From: Reyranella humidisoli
GTDB taxonomy: Bacteria > Pseudomonadota > Alphaproteobacteria > Reyranellales > Reyranellaceae
Assembly: GCF_019039055.1 (NCBI RefSeq)
Contig: NZ_JAHOPB010000001.1
Span: forward strand, 2,950,001 to 3,014,000
DNA length: 64,000 bases
Direction of reading: 5' to 3'
Below the pieces are notes generated by a model. It did no database searches and was not told where the DNA came from. It worked only from the letters and a program-made list of their open reading frames with translations. The first letter of the stretch is position 1. Each line of letters begins with the position of its first letter. Shown here piece after piece: positions 1 to 10,782 of the stretch. The position numbers and the translations under genes were made by a program.

Positions 1-1
1 C

Positions 2-424
2 TTCATCAAGCCGGTCGTCATCCTTCGCGGCCGCAAGCTCTCTTTCAAGCAGCTCGGGAACGGCACCGTGGTGATCGGTGGCGGGCATCTCTCGACGCCC
101 TATCGCGACAGCAACGAGACGGTGCTCGACTGGGAAAAGCTTGCGATCAGCGCGCGCACCGTCTGGGAACTGTTCCCCGCGATGCACGAGGCCACTATTG
201 TACGCGCCTGGGCCGGCATCGAAGCCTATATGCCGGACGGTATCCCCGTGGTCGGCAAGAGTTCGACGTCGGACGGAATCTTCCACCAGTTCGGCTTCTC
301 GACCCACGGCTTCCAGTTGGGGCCGGGCACCGGCGCGATGATGGCCGAGCTGGTGGCTACCGGTTCGACCAACACGCCGATCGATGGGCTCGGTATCGAG
401 CGGTTTCAGGTGAAGCAGAAGTAA
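2..424 (+). CDS. FAD-dependent oxidoreductase (DAO family), C-terminal part
   Basis: This is the 3' end of a gene that begins before the window; the frame is open from base 2. The visible 140 residues match the C-terminal part of DAO-type flavoenzymes (glycine oxidase, sarcosine oxidase beta, D-amino-acid dehydrogenase). They contain the VIGGGH turn, the WAGIEAYMPDGIPVVG block and the GFSTHGFQLGPGTG block that closes over the isoalloxazine ring in this family. Such enzymes oxidise amines or amino acids and pass electrons to oxygen or a quinone. The substrate cannot be read from this fragment. The gene ends directly at the left arm of an inverted repeat shared with the convergent GST gene. Confidence 0.8.
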   Translation, partial: FIKPVVILRGRKLSFKQLGNGTVVIGGGHLSTPYRDSNETVLDWEKLAISARTVWELFPAMHEATIVRAWAGIEAYMPDGIPVVGKSSTSDGIFHQFGFSTHGFQLGPGTGAMMAELVATGSTNTPIDGLGIERFQVKQK

Positions 425-536
425 AGGTCCCTCGCTGACGCTCGGGATGACAATTCTGGCGGAATAACGGATGTGCGCCGACGCACTACGGTACGGCCGA
501 CAATGTTGTCATCCTGAGCGTCAGCGAGGGACCCTT
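425..536. repeat. Dispersed inverted repeat, copy 1
   Basis: The left arm (425-453) reads GGTCCCTCGCTGACGCTCGG then GATGAC, and the right arm (506-536) is its near-perfect reverse complement. The spacer is about 50 bases. The arms abut the stop codons of two convergent genes, so the element fills the whole gap and could act as a bidirectional terminator or mRNA stabiliser. Four related copies lie at about 12210, 17758, 26620 and 62503. Confidence 0.8.
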
Positions 537-1482
537 AGCGGGCCACGCGCCAGTCGTAGCCGAGGCGCGGGAAGTGCACCGCGATCTGGCCGACTTCGTC
601 GTTCTCGTGCAGGAGTGCAATCTCGTCGGCGTCGATAAAATGGACCTCGCCCTCGATCCAGTCCCTGGCGTTGTCGGAGGCGCGCACGCGGGCGCGCTGG
701 CCGGGCAGGGGATCGCCCTCCTGCGGTTGCGAAGAACGCGGCGCTGCCGGCGTCGCGGCGCGCGCCTCGGCCAGCGCTTCGTCGGCATCGATGTCGATGC
801 GGGTGCCGTGGCCGATCGCGGCCATTCGGTCGCGCCAGGCCAGCAGGCGGGGATAGGCGTTCAGCACCTGGCGGCAGTCGATGTGGCGGCCGCGGAAGAA
901 CCAGACGACGTGATAGGTCGCGAAATCGGCGATGCAGGGCGTGTCGCCCAGCAGGTATGGCCGTCCGTCCGCCAGCATGTCGGCGATCCATTTGACCTGC
1001 GGCCGCACGAGCTGGAGGTTGCGATAGGCGGCCTTGCGCACCGCCTCGATCGAAGGCTGCGGCAGCCCGTGCAGCTTGGCGCGATCGGCATGCAGCCCCT
1101 CGGGCATGTGGTCGGCATTGATGCCTGAGACGTAGAGCGCCGTTGGGCGCATGAACTGCTGCTCGGCCCACCAGGCGATGGCTTCCGCCGCGCCCGCGGT
1201 CTTCGCCGGGTAGAAGGTCGGCGCCAGGCTGCGCCGTTCCAGCTCCTGCGCGATCAGCTTTGTGTCGCACCAGACGTCGGCGCCATCCTGCAGCACGGGC
1301 GTGCGGCGATAGCCGCCGGTCAGCGGCGTGAGCTTGGGTTTGGGGGCGATAGGTGGGATTTCGACGGCGCGCCAGGTCAAGCCCTTGAGGCCCATCATCA
1401 GGCGTGCCTTTTCGGCGAAGTTCGAGAAATCGTACTGGTGCAGGATCAGGGTTTTCGGAGGCTCAACGCTTTGTGGCGACAC
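535..1482 (-). CDS. Glutathione S-transferase family protein with C-terminal extension
   Basis: The 315-residue protein starts with a thioredoxin-fold GST N-domain (HQYDFSNFAEKARLMMGLKG, then TPVLQDGADVWCDT, the usual cis-Pro and substrate-loop pattern). An all-helical GST C-domain follows to about residue 230. Typical GSTs end near residue 220-230. Here about 85 more residues follow: an Ala/Pro/Gln-rich linker and a small probable beta module (GQRARVRASDNARDWIEGEV and onward). The start is a GTG with a GAGGAG Shine-Dalgarno about ten bases upstream. It lies 42 bases downstream of the acyltransferase gene on the same strand and may be the last gene of that run. The GST family call is firm; the substrate and the tail's role are unknown. 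Confidence 0.85.
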   Translation of the reverse strand: MSPQSVEPPKTLILHQYDFSNFAEKARLMMGLKGLTWRAVEIPPIAPKPKLTPLTGGYRRTPVLQDGADVWCDTKLIAQELERRSLAPTFYPAKTAGAAEAIAWWAEQQFMRPTALYVSGINADHMPEGLHADRAKLHGLPQPSIEAVRKAAYRNLQLVRPQVKWIADMLADGRPYLLGDTPCIADFATYHVVWFFRGRHIDCRQVLNAYPRLLAWRDRMAAIGHGTRIDIDADEALAEARAATPAAPRSSQPQEGDPLPGQRARVRASDNARDWIEGEVHFIDADEIALLHENDEVGQIAVHFPRLGYDWRVAR

Positions 1483-1524
1483 GAGGGGAACGTCTCCTCT
1501 GAAAGGGGCACGGAACGGTGCTGG

Positions 1525-2652
1525 TCAACGAAAGGCACCGCTCGTGAAAAGAATGGCCATCGCGGTGGCCAGGATGGCCGCCGATGCGACCAGGAAGGAT
1601 CCCAACAGGACGCGCCGGTTGCGAATCATGCGGCGCATGCGGATCGGCATTTCCACGAGGTGATAGGTGAGGCTCGCGAGACCCGCCGCAACGACTAGGG
1701 CCAGGGTGGCCTCGACTGGTGTCAGCAGGCGGCCCTGGACGGCGACCGCGAGAGACAACAGGGGCCAGTGCCAGAGGTAGAGGGCGTAGGAGATCTTGCC
1801 GACGTAGCGGATCGCCCTCACCCGAAGGACGGCGTAGTGCTCCCTGTCGAGTTCGAACAGCGCGAGCGCGCCAGCGGTGGCGAGGCACGCGACCAGGGTC
1901 TTCACCGTGACGGCCAGTGGTCCCGGATACGCCGGTACCAGGGGAGCGAGGATAATCGCGCCCACTGCGATGATCGACAGGATGGGACGGGGTGGCTGGG
2001 GAGCTTCCCGGATCTTCCGAACCAGGCAGAAGACCAGGACGCCAAGCGCCAACTGCCAGAATCGTCCGGGCAGCAGGAAGAAGGCGCTGTGCGGTGAAAC
2101 GCCCATCGTGCCGAAGACGAGGTAGAAGACGAACGACAGAGCGGCGGCGCCGATCAGGGTCGGCCAGAAGAACTGGCGGCGCGTGGTCGTCAGCAGGCAG
2201 AGCCCCGCGAGGAGCAGGTAGAACTGCTCTTCGACCGCCAGGTTCCATGTATTCAGGAGCGGATTGGCCAACGGCGGCGTGAGCGCGTCGCCTCCGAGCC
2301 AGAAACTGAAGTTCTGGAGATAGAAAGGCTGCAGGAGGAGCGATTGCCCGAAGATCGCGAGGTCGACTGGCTTCAGCAGCACGAAGCTCGCGAGAGCTGT
2401 GAGCATCACCGTCAGGAAGAGGGCCGGCGCCAACCGACGGAAGCGGGAGGAATAAAAGTCGGCCAGCGTGGTTCGACGTTCCAGGACCGGAAAAAGATAG
2501 GCGCGCGAGATCACGTAGCCCGAGATGACGAAGAAGATGTCGACGCCCAGGAAGCCGGCCGGCACGAAGCCAGGATAGGCATGGAACAGGACGACCAGCG
2601 TCACCGCGATGGCGCGGAGCGTGTCGATCTCGGGCAGGTACCGGCGAATCAA
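1525..2652 (-). CDS. Membrane acyltransferase family 3 (OafA/YrhL-like)
   Basis: This is a 375-residue polytopic inner-membrane protein of the acyltransferase-3 family, which moves acyl (often acetyl) groups onto surface sugars or other extracytoplasmic acceptors. Diagnostic blocks are the N-terminal EIDTLRAIAVTLVVLFHAYP with its family His, GFLGVDIFFVISGYVI, the RRLAPAL motif and WNLAVEEQFYLLL. About ten hydrophobic segments follow. It has the family's usual length and no SGNH hydrolase domain. It sits 31 bases downstream of the PhyH gene in a leftward run. No polysaccharide cluster is present here, so the acceptor is unknown. Confidence 0.9.
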   Translation of the reverse strand: MIRRYLPEIDTLRAIAVTLVVLFHAYPGFVPAGFLGVDIFFVISGYVISRAYLFPVLERRTTLADFYSSRFRRLAPALFLTVMLTALASFVLLKPVDLAIFGQSLLLQPFYLQNFSFWLGGDALTPPLANPLLNTWNLAVEEQFYLLLAGLCLLTTTRRQFFWPTLIGAAALSFVFYLVFGTMGVSPHSAFFLLPGRFWQLALGVLVFCLVRKIREAPQPPRPILSIIAVGAIILAPLVPAYPGPLAVTVKTLVACLATAGALALFELDREHYAVLRVRAIRYVGKISYALYLWHWPLLSLAVAVQGRLLTPVEATLALVVAAGLASLTYHLVEMPIRMRRMIRNRRVLLGSFLVASAAILATAMAILFTSGAFR

Positions 2653-2683
2653 CGAGAGGCGTTCCTGGGGCGTGACTTCGGGA

Positions 2684-3481
2684 TCACGCTGCCTTCAGGA
2701 CTCCGTCGTCCGCCTCGAGGGGCAGGGGGTGCCAGTTGCGCGACACGACCCAATCGGGTCGCGGATTGTCGCCGAGCGCCGGCCTGTTGGCGACGGTGTT
2801 GCACGAGACGTAGATGTGCCAGCGGTCGTCCGCCGAGAGATTGTGGCCCGAGGCGTGCAGCACGTTGCAATGGAACAGCACGCAGGTGCCGGCGCGGCCG
2901 GTGACGGCAACGGGCTCCGGCGAGGTCTTGAGGATCTCGATCATGCGTTGCTTCGGCATTGCCCAGAATTTGTACGACGTCGATTCGTCGTAGACCGGCT
3001 CGATGCGGCCGATCTTGTGGCTGCCCGGAATGAGATAGAGCGCGCCGCCCATCTCCGTCGTGTCGGTCATCATCAGGTTGAAGGTCGCCATGTCGGGCTT
3101 CCGGCAGCCGTCGCGCATCCACGAGCCGTAATCCTGGTGCCACTGCCAGACCGTACCCTCGATGGCGGGCTTGGTGTTGATCTTGGTGTGATAGACGTAG
3201 ACGCCGTCGTCCTTCAGCACCTGCTGCACCGGCCGCAGCAGGCGCGGCGTGCGGACCAGCGCGTGGAAAGGCTTCGAGCGGGTCGGTCCGTCATTCTCGT
3301 GGACCCGGAAGATGGTGCGGACGCCGCCGGTATGCTCGCGAACGACTTCCTCGCTTTCGACGCCGGAGAGCCGGGCGACTTCGCGGCGGAGGACGGCCAC
3401 TTCGTTGCGGTCGAACAGGTCGGGGAAGACGAGGAACCCGTCGCGATCGAACTGCTCGATCTGCTGGTCGGTCAATTCCAT
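2684..3481 (-). CDS. Phytanoyl-CoA dioxygenase (PhyH) family protein
   Basis: This 265-residue Fe(II)/2-oxoglutarate oxygenase has the jelly-roll metal site: H115 and D117 in WHQDYGSW and a distal His near residue 209 in FHCNVLHASGHN. The WQWHQDYGSWMRDG stretch and the IPGSHK motif resemble ectoine hydroxylase-type PhyH proteins, but no ectoine genes are nearby. The protein probably hydroxylates a small metabolite in the cytoplasm. It starts with ATG at 3481, 42 bases downstream of the GNAT gene, and the acyltransferase follows after 31 bases, which suggests co-transcription. The family is clear and the substrate is not. Confidence 0.88.
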   Translation of the reverse strand: MELTDQQIEQFDRDGFLVFPDLFDRNEVAVLRREVARLSGVESEEVVREHTGGVRTIFRVHENDGPTRSKPFHALVRTPRLLRPVQQVLKDDGVYVYHTKINTKPAIEGTVWQWHQDYGSWMRDGCRKPDMATFNLMMTDTTEMGGALYLIPGSHKIGRIEPVYDESTSYKFWAMPKQRMIEILKTSPEPVAVTGRAGTCVLFHCNVLHASGHNLSADDRWHIYVSCNTVANRPALGDNPRPDWVVSRNWHPLPLEADDGVLKAA

Positions 3482-3523
3482 GCCGCAGCCTCCCTTTCGT
3501 GTCGTTCTTCCGGCAACGCTAAC

Positions 3524-3967
3524 TCAAGGGTCCATCACGTAATAGACCTTTTTCTCCCGCCGCATGCCGAGACGGTCGTAGAAGCGTTGCGAGCCGGAAT
3601 TTCCCTCGCCGGTTGTCCAGATCACCCTCGTGTCGCCGCGCTCGCGGGCCAGTGCCCGGATGCCTTCGATCAGTCTCTCGCCGACCCCCGCAGAGCGTGC
3701 GGAGCCACCGACATAGAGTTCCTTGAGGAACAGCCCGTGGCTCAGGTTCGGGGCGGGGAAGTAGGGATTGAGAATGGCAAAGCCCAGGAGCACCCCGTCC
3801 TGCTCCGCGACCAGGCACATCGTACCGCCAGGCGGGGTGGCGATGAGGAAGGCGGCGCCCGCCTCACCCGCACCCCGGGCGACGGGCTTGCCGTAATGGC
3901 GCTCGTGCTCCTCCAGGAGGAGGGCGAGCTGGGCGTCGTCGCCCGGTTTTGCGTGCCTGATTTGCAT
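3524..3967 (-). CDS. GNAT family N-acetyltransferase
   Basis: This small acetyltransferase of about 147 residues has the GNAT acetyl-CoA pocket: the FLKELYVGGSARSAGVGERL block (motif A, R/Q-x-x-G-x-G/A-like) and the RFYDRLGMRR block (motif B) near the C-terminus. The reading frame opens upstream to 4003, but the natural N-terminus is MQIRHAKPGDD at 3967; the 12 extra residues match nothing in the family. It is divergent from the hydroxyacid oxidase at 4042 (74-base gap) and heads the leftward GNAT-PhyH-acyltransferase-GST run. The substrate (small amine, amino acid or protein N-terminus) is unknown. Confidence 0.85.
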   Translation of the reverse strand: MQIRHAKPGDDAQLALLLEEHERHYGKPVARGAGEAGAAFLIATPPGGTMCLVAEQDGVLLGFAILNPYFPAPNLSHGLFLKELYVGGSARSAGVGERLIEGIRALARERGDTRVIWTTGEGNSGSQRFYDRLGMRREKKVYYVMDP

Positions 3968-4041
3968 GGACGCCCGTCTAACATCGCTGGCCCGCGTCCT
4001 CAAAGAACGGCAAAATTGGTGTCAAGCGGGAGTCATGATCA

Positions 4042-5211
4042 ATGGAAGACGTCGTCAATATCGAGGACCTGCGCAAGCTCGCCAAGAAGCGGCTGCCCAA
4101 GATCGCCTACGACTTCATCGAGGGCGGCACCGACGACGAAGTCGGGCTCACGACCAACGAGCAGGCCTTCCGCAAGGCGCGCATCGTGCCGCGCTACCTG
4201 GTCGACGTCTCGGTGCGCGACCAGTCCACGACCCTGTTCGGCCGCACCTACTCGAGCCCGATCGGCATCGCCCCCACGGGCCTCGCCGGCCTGTTCCGCC
4301 ACGGCGCCGACCTGATGCTGGCCGAGGCCGCGCGCGACGCCAACGTGCCGTTCATCATGTCGGGCTCCAGCACCGGCTCAATCGAGGATCTCGGCAAGCT
4401 GGCGCCCGACCATGGCTGGTACCAGCTCTATTCCGCCAAGGACCAGGCCGTCTCGGAAGACCTCATCAAGCGCTCCGCCGATGCCGGCCTCAGGACGCTG
4501 GTCTTCACCGTCGACGTACCGGAAGGCTCCAACCGCGAGCGCAACACGCGCAACGGCTGGGCACGCCCGCTGAAGCTCACCTGGAAGACCAAGTTTGAGG
4601 CGCTGATGCATCCGGCCTGGATGATGCAGTGGCTGAAGCACGGCACGCCCTATTTCGACAACTGGGCGAAGTATGCCGGCCCCGACGCCACGGCCGACAA
4701 GGTAGCGGACCTGGTCGCCTACCAGAATCGCGCGCCGATGACCTGGAAGCACGTCGAGCGCTTCCGTGAGCTGTGGAAGGGCAACTTCGTCCTGAAGGGC
4801 ATCATGCATCCCGATGACGCGATCCGGGCGCACGCGCTGGGCGTCGACGGCGTCATGGTCTCCAACCACGGTGCGCGTCAGCTCGACCTGGCGCCGTCGC
4901 CGCTCGAAGTGCTGCCGGCGATCCGCGACGCGGTCGGCGACAAGATGACGGTAATGTTCGACGGCGGCGTGCGCCGCGGCCTCGACGCCATCATCGCGCT
5001 CTGCATGGGCGCCAAGTTCGTGTTCGTCGGGCGTCCGACGCTGTACGGCGTGACGGCGGGCGGTATTCCGGGGGCGGCCAAGGCGCTGCAGATCTTCCGG
5101 CGCGAGGTCGACATCAGCATGGCGCAGATCGGCGCGACCTCGATCGCCGACCTCGGGCCGCAGTTCATGATGTGGAAAGACGACGAGGATCTGCGCCGCA
5201 ACAAGCGCTGA
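4042..5211 (+). CDS. FMN-dependent alpha-hydroxy-acid oxidase/dehydrogenase
   Basis: The 389-residue TIM-barrel flavoenzyme belongs to the LldD / glycolate oxidase / mandelate dehydrogenase family. It oxidises a 2-hydroxy acid to a 2-oxo acid with FMN. The N-terminal DFIEGGTDDE segment, the PIGIAPTGLAGL loop, the FMN-phosphate blocks (FDGGVRRG, then GAKFVFVGRP) and the catalytic base H276 in SNHGARQLD are all visible. K252 in LKGI is the usual flavin-N1 lysine. The length is typical and no signal peptide or extra domain is seen. It is transcribed alone, divergent from the GNAT gene. Lactate, glycolate and mandelate cannot be told apart by eye. Confidence 0.92.
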   Translation: MEDVVNIEDLRKLAKKRLPKIAYDFIEGGTDDEVGLTTNEQAFRKARIVPRYLVDVSVRDQSTTLFGRTYSSPIGIAPTGLAGLFRHGADLMLAEAARDANVPFIMSGSSTGSIEDLGKLAPDHGWYQLYSAKDQAVSEDLIKRSADAGLRTLVFTVDVPEGSNRERNTRNGWARPLKLTWKTKFEALMHPAWMMQWLKHGTPYFDNWAKYAGPDATADKVADLVAYQNRAPMTWKHVERFRELWKGNFVLKGIMHPDDAIRAHALGVDGVMVSNHGARQLDLAPSPLEVLPAIRDAVGDKMTVMFDGGVRRGLDAIIALCMGAKFVFVGRPTLYGVTAGGIPGAAKALQIFRREVDISMAQIGATSIADLGPQFMMWKDDEDLRRNKR

Positions 5212-5297
5212 TCCCGGCTACACTCGCTTCATCGCGTTTCGACGCGGGGTCCCGCTCTCTCGCCAGACCGTTCTTCGTTCTGGTCGGGAGAGTCCGG

Positions 5298-6091
5298 ATG
5301 TTTTCTTCTTTCGCATCGTCGTCGCCGATTCTGGCCGGGGCGCTGGCCAGCCTTCTGGCAGGTCTCGCCACCGCGGTCGGCGCCGTTCCGATCCTCGTCA
5401 TTCGCAAGCTGTCTGAGCAGGCGCAGGACATCATGCTGGGCTTCGCCGCCGGCGTGATGCTGGCGGCGTCGTTCTTCTCCCTGATCATTCCCGGCATCGA
5501 CGTCGCGCAGGAGCAGGGCGCCACCAAGCTGGGCGCCGTCACCCTGGTGATCGTCGGCATTCTGTTCGGCGGCGCGAGCCTCTGGCTGGTCCATCGTTAT
5601 CTTCCGCACGAGCATTTCGTGCTGGGCCGGCAGGGCCCACTGACGCCGCGCGTGCGGCGCATCTGGCTGTTCGTCATTGCCATCACCCTGCACAACTTCC
5701 CCGAAGGACTGGCGGTCGGCGTCGGTTTCGGCGGCGACGATCTCGGGAAGGCCGTGGCGCTGGCGATCGGAATCGGGCTGCAGAACATGCCGGAGGGGCT
5801 GGCTGTCGCGGTCGCGCTGCTCACCTTGAACTACAGCAGGGGCAGGCGTTCCTGGTCGCGCTGCTGACGGGACTGGTCGAGCCGGTCGGAGGCCTGCTTG
5901 GTGCCGGCGCCGTCACCTTCGCGCAATCGCTGCTGCCGTGGGGGCTGGCCTATGCCGGCGGCGCGATGATCTTCGTCATCAGCGACGAGATCATCCCCGA
6001 GACCCACCGCCGCGGCTTCGAGAACCGCGGCACGGTCGGCCTGATGATCGGCCTGGTGGTGATGATGTTCCTCGACGTCATGCTGGGCTGA
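5298..6091 (+). pseudogene. ZIP family metal transporter, frameshifted
   Basis: The first frame encodes MFSSFASSSPILAG through the ZIP core, including HNFPEGLAVGVG in TM4 and QNMPEGLAVAVAL in TM5, the two metal-site helices. The frame then breaks at about 5838 in a run of four G and hits a stop at 5867. Translation in another frame continues at once with QAFLVALLTGLVEPVGGLLG and the last helices to a stop at 6091. One extra G would restore a full ZIP protein of about 264 residues for zinc or iron uptake across the inner membrane. This is either a real single-base deletion or a sequencing error in a G run; the intact downstream part argues the lesion is recent or artefactual. Confidence 0.85.
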
Positions 6092-6136
6092 GCAAAGAAA
6101 AAGCCTCCTCCGCCGGGGCGGAGGAGGCTCTTCTTG
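6092..6136. terminator. Bidirectional intrinsic terminator
   Basis: A perfect 13-base stem (AGCCTCCTCCGCC at 6102-6114, its complement at 6117-6129) with a two-base loop lies between the convergent ZIP and thiolase genes. CTTCTT follows on the plus strand. AAAGAAAAA precedes it, giving TTTTTCTTT on the minus strand, so it should terminate both genes. Confidence 0.9.
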
Positions 6137-6153
6137 AACCAATTTGCGGTGGC

Positions 6154-7344
<1,191 letters not shown>

Positions 7345-7370
7345 TTTGAACTTCCTCTCTCTCTTCTTGG

Positions 7371-7500
7371 TTCCTCCCCATTCAAATGGGGAGGTGCCAC
7401 GCGAAGCGGGGCGGAGGGGTCAGAGGCAGCGGTCGTGCGGCCTCTGACCCCTCCGTCTCGCGCTTCGCGCGAGCCACCTCCCCCGCTGACGGGGGAGGGT
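7371..7500. repeat. Nested palindromic intergenic element between fadB and fadA
   Basis: Three nested inverted repeats fill most of the gap. An inner 16-base stem (CGGAGGGGTCAGAGGC at 7412-7427 with its complement at 7440-7455, 12-base loop) is flanked by short hairpins CCTCCCCAT/ATGGGGAGG on the left and CCTCCCCC/GGGGGAGG on the right. The flanking hairpins are also roughly complementary to each other. No second copy was seen in this window. In an RNA crossing fadB to fadA it would fold into a strong structure. Confidence 0.8.
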
Positions 7501-7507
7501 TGTTGGA

Positions 7508-9601
<2,094 letters not shown>

Positions 9602-9780
9602 GGACGTTCTTCCCTGGTGAGACCCGTTTCGGACGGGTGGTCTTAGCAATCTCTGCCTGCCCCGCCCAGCGGCCTCGCGTTTCGCCTTGCGGAGATAGGT
9701 GCAGTTACACAGCCTAGCTCCTGACAAAGTCAGCCGCTATGCATCGCCGCACAAAAACGAAACTGGGAGGCCTTGAGCCA

Positions 9781-10779
9781 ATGACCAAAGTAATCACCAC
9801 CCGTCGCAGTCTCCTGCGTGCCGGCGCCGGCCTGATCGTCGCCGCCCCGTCGATCGTGCGTGCCCAGGGAGCGGCCTGGCCCAACAAGCCGATCACCATC
9901 GTCGTGAATTTCCCCGCTGGCGGTCTCACCGACGGCATCGCCCGAGCCTTCGGCCAGTCCGTGAGCCAGGCCACCGGCCAGCAGGTGATGATCGACAACA
10001 AGCCGGGCGCCAGCGGCAACATCGGCGCGGCCCTCGTCGCCCGTGCACCGGCCGACGGCTACACCTTCCTGCATTCGGTCTCGAGCACGCTCATCCAGAA
10101 CCGGGTGATGTTCAAGACGCTGGGCTTTGATCCCGACAAGGATCTCACCGTCGTGTCGGGCACCTCTTCCGGCGTACTGCCGGTCGTCGTGCACAAGTCG
10201 CTGCCGGCCGAGGTGAACGACCTCAAGTCGTTCATCGAGTACGCCAAGAAGAACAAGGTGAACTTCGGCTCGTGGGCGATGGGCTCATCGGCCCACATCT
10301 TCGCCCAGACATTGAACGAGAAGTACGGGCTCACCATGGAGGTCGTAACCTACAAGGGCGAGGCGCCGATGTGGCAGGACATGGGGGCGGGCCAGCTGCA
10401 GGCCGCCATGGGCAGCCCGCAGGCGATGAACGCGCTGATCGTGAAGGGCGATGTCCGCGGCATCGCGGCGCCGTCGAAGGTGCGCGCCCGCGTATTTCCC
10501 AACGTGCCGACCTCGCGCGAGCAGGGCTTCGACGACGATGCCTTCACCGTATCGGGCTGGCTGGCGCTGGCTGCGCCCGCCGCGACGCCGAAGGATATCG
10601 TCAAGAGGATGTCCGATCTCTGGGTCGCCGCCGCCGACTCCGAGCCCGGCAAGAAGATGATGGACAGCTTCGCCCTCGTGGAGAAGCCGATGCCCCACGA
10701 GGAAGTCATGGCCGACTATGAACGGCTGAAGACGGTCCTCATCCCGCGCATCGTCGCGCTGGGCATGAAGCCCGAGTAG
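9781..10779 (+). CDS. Bug/TctC-type periplasmic solute receptor
   Basis: This 332-residue extracytoplasmic receptor belongs to the Bug (tripartite tricarboxylate transporter) family. The N-terminus MTKVITTRRSLLRAGAGLIV has a twin-arginine/h-region leader ending near IVRAQG, so export is probably by Tat. The mature protein begins WPNKPITIVVNFPAGG, then QVMIDNKPGASGNIGA, the two signature loops of Bug proteins. A GGGAGG Shine-Dalgarno ten bases upstream supports ATG 9781 over the upstream in-frame ATG at 9739. No TctA/TctB membrane genes are adjacent, which is common for orphan Bug receptors. The ligand is probably a small carboxylate, but this is only a family expectation. Confidence 0.9.
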   Translation: MTKVITTRRSLLRAGAGLIVAAPSIVRAQGAAWPNKPITIVVNFPAGGLTDGIARAFGQSVSQATGQQVMIDNKPGASGNIGAALVARAPADGYTFLHSVSSTLIQNRVMFKTLGFDPDKDLTVVSGTSSGVLPVVVHKSLPAEVNDLKSFIEYAKKNKVNFGSWAMGSSAHIFAQTLNEKYGLTMEVVTYKGEAPMWQDMGAGQLQAAMGSPQAMNALIVKGDVRGIAAPSKVRARVFPNVPTSREQGFDDDAFTVSGWLALAAPAATPKDIVKRMSDLWVAAADSEPGKKMMDSFALVEKPMPHEEVMADYERLKTVLIPRIVALGMKPE

Positions 10780-10782
10780 CGA

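Noticed and set aside
5250..5295. Imperfect hairpin in the leader of the ZIP gene (CTCTC/GAGAG and CCAGA/TCTGG)
   Set aside because: Two short stems with an uneven internal loop; not strong enough to call a riboswitch or attenuator.
9739..9780. Longer N-terminus for the Bug receptor from ATG 9739
   Set aside because: The twin-arginine leader begins at 9781, where the Shine-Dalgarno is correctly placed.
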